A DNA stretch of 6,271 bases from an uncultured Devosia sp. Lineage in GTDB: Bacteria > Pseudomonadota > Alphaproteobacteria > Rhizobiales > Devosiaceae. A program made the translations under genes and the position numbers. This document shows, in pieces, positions 5,750 to 6,271 of this stretch. The notes under the pieces were generated by a model. It saw only the letters and a program-made list of their open reading frames with translations. It had not been told where the DNA came from and ran no database searches. The stretch is from contig CAMLOA010000128.1 of assembly GCA_946481445.1 (NCBI GenBank), forward strand, positions 1 through 6,271, in the 5' to 3' direction. Numbering within the stretch: the first letter of the stretch is position 1; each line of letters starts with the position of its first letter.

Positions 5750-6271
5750 TTACTCGAACGACTTGGCAGCCTTGAAGGTGACCTTGTAGGCACCGTTCTG
5801 GTGAGCTTCGCCGGCGATGGAGGAGGTGAAACCACCACCCGGAGCCCAATCCAGGGCAACCTTGCCGTAGAAGTCGGTGGCATCGGCCGGAGCCGGGGTG
5901 TCGTGACGACCGAACACGCCCACTTCGCCGGTGACCTTGAGGGTCTCGGTGACAGCAGCAACGAGCTGGGCAGCAACCTGCCAGCCGTCAACGCCGGTGG
6001 CGTCGTTGTAGTAACGGCCGCCGAGGTTGATCGACACGCCTTCGGTGACGGTGGCGCCGATGGAGCCGCCGAAGCCATAGTCGGTGTCGGTGCCGTCGGA
6101 GGCAACTTCACCCGACAGGGCGATCTTGAACATGTCGAAGGCAGCTTCGGCCGAAGCCAGAGCGTTCCAGTACGAGGTCGCGGTGGCGACGTCGTGACCA
6201 GCAGCAACAGCGCCGCGGATCTTGAACATGTCGAAGGTGCCTTCTGCGCTGACCAGAGCGTTCAGCACGTC
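5750..6271 (-). CDS. Alphaproteobacterial porin, C-terminal part (5' partial)
   Basis: This is the last 173 residues of an outer-membrane beta-barrel porin, most like the alphaproteobacterial porin family (Pfam Porin_2), which forms trimeric channels for small hydrophilic solutes. The frame is open at the right edge (first codon GAC at 6271), so the start, signal peptide and about half or more of the barrel lie outside; the GTG at 6268 is an internal Val. The visible sequence alternates amphipathic strands and Gly/Asp/Asn turns: FDMFKIALSGEV, YGFGGSIGATVTEGVSINLGGRYYND, WQVAAQLVAAVTETLKVTGEVGVFG, FYGKVALDWAPGGGFTSSIAGE and YKVTFKAAKSFE. Codons are strongly biased to C- and G-ending forms (GTC, ACC, TTC, AAG), as in highly expressed genes. 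Two points are odd: the protein ends in Phe-Glu rather than the usual terminal aromatic residue, and a 32-residue repeat is present. Porin identity rests on the strand pattern and the C-terminal position, not a diagnostic motif. Confidence 0.8.
   Translation of the reverse strand, partial: DVLNALVSAEGTFDMFKIRGAVAAGHDVATATSYWNALASAEAAFDMFKIALSGEVASDGTDTDYGFGGSIGATVTEGVSINLGGRYYNDATGVDGWQVAAQLVAAVTETLKVTGEVGVFGRHDTPAPADATDFYGKVALDWAPGGGFTSSIAGEAHQNGAYKVTFKAAKSFE
6122..6262 (-). repeat. Two tandem 96-nt repeats in the porin gene
   Basis: GATCTTGAACATGTCGAAGG occurs exactly at 6122-6141 and 6218-6237, and CCAGAGCGTT occurs at 6157-6166 and 6253-6262, both 96 nt apart. In protein the copies read NALASAEAAFDMFKI and NALVSAEGTFDMFKI. 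The 32-residue period is about the size of one beta-hairpin. More copies could lie beyond the right edge. Confidence 0.85.

Overview
This is a high-GC (roughly two-thirds G+C by eye) chromosomal window from what looks like an alphaproteobacterium, most likely a member of the Hyphomicrobiales (Rhizobiales), perhaps near Devosia. The clues are an alphaproteobacterial-type porin, a helix-hairpin-helix (HhH) tail of the kind fused to some rhizobial proteins, and a long BON-repeat/OmpA envelope protein. The genus is an inference from family resemblance, not from a marker gene. No tRNA, rRNA, CRISPR array, insertion sequence or phage gene was seen.

Layout. On the + strand, the C-terminal part of a Slt70-type lytic transglycosylase enters from the left edge (1-446). 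It is followed after a short gap by an alpha/beta-hydrolase-fold gene (481-1440). That protein has the fold signatures of a family of small hydrolases, but both the nucleophile and the histidine of the triad appear to be replaced. A compact minus-strand operon converges on it, transcribed from about 5525 down to 1445. Its genes are a 1131-residue OmpA-family protein with seven long internal repeats, a 40-residue single-span membrane protein, and a 183-residue membrane-anchored protein with a basic linker and a cytoplasmic HhH domain. The three genes are separated by 9 nt and 1 nt, and each downstream gene has a GAGG ribosome-binding site. The two convergent transcription units meet in a 16-nt perfect palindrome that holds both stop codons.

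To the right, a 224-nt non-coding stretch holds the operon leader and a strong intrinsic terminator (5700-5725). The terminator belongs to a minus-strand porin gene whose 5' part lies beyond the window (5750-6271).

The window is envelope-themed: peptidoglycan cleavage (Slt), peptidoglycan binding (OmpA domain), small inner-membrane proteins and an outer-membrane porin. The most notable points are the OmpA/miniprotein/HhH operon, which could link cell wall and nucleoid (hypothesis only), and the apparent pseudo-hydrolase.
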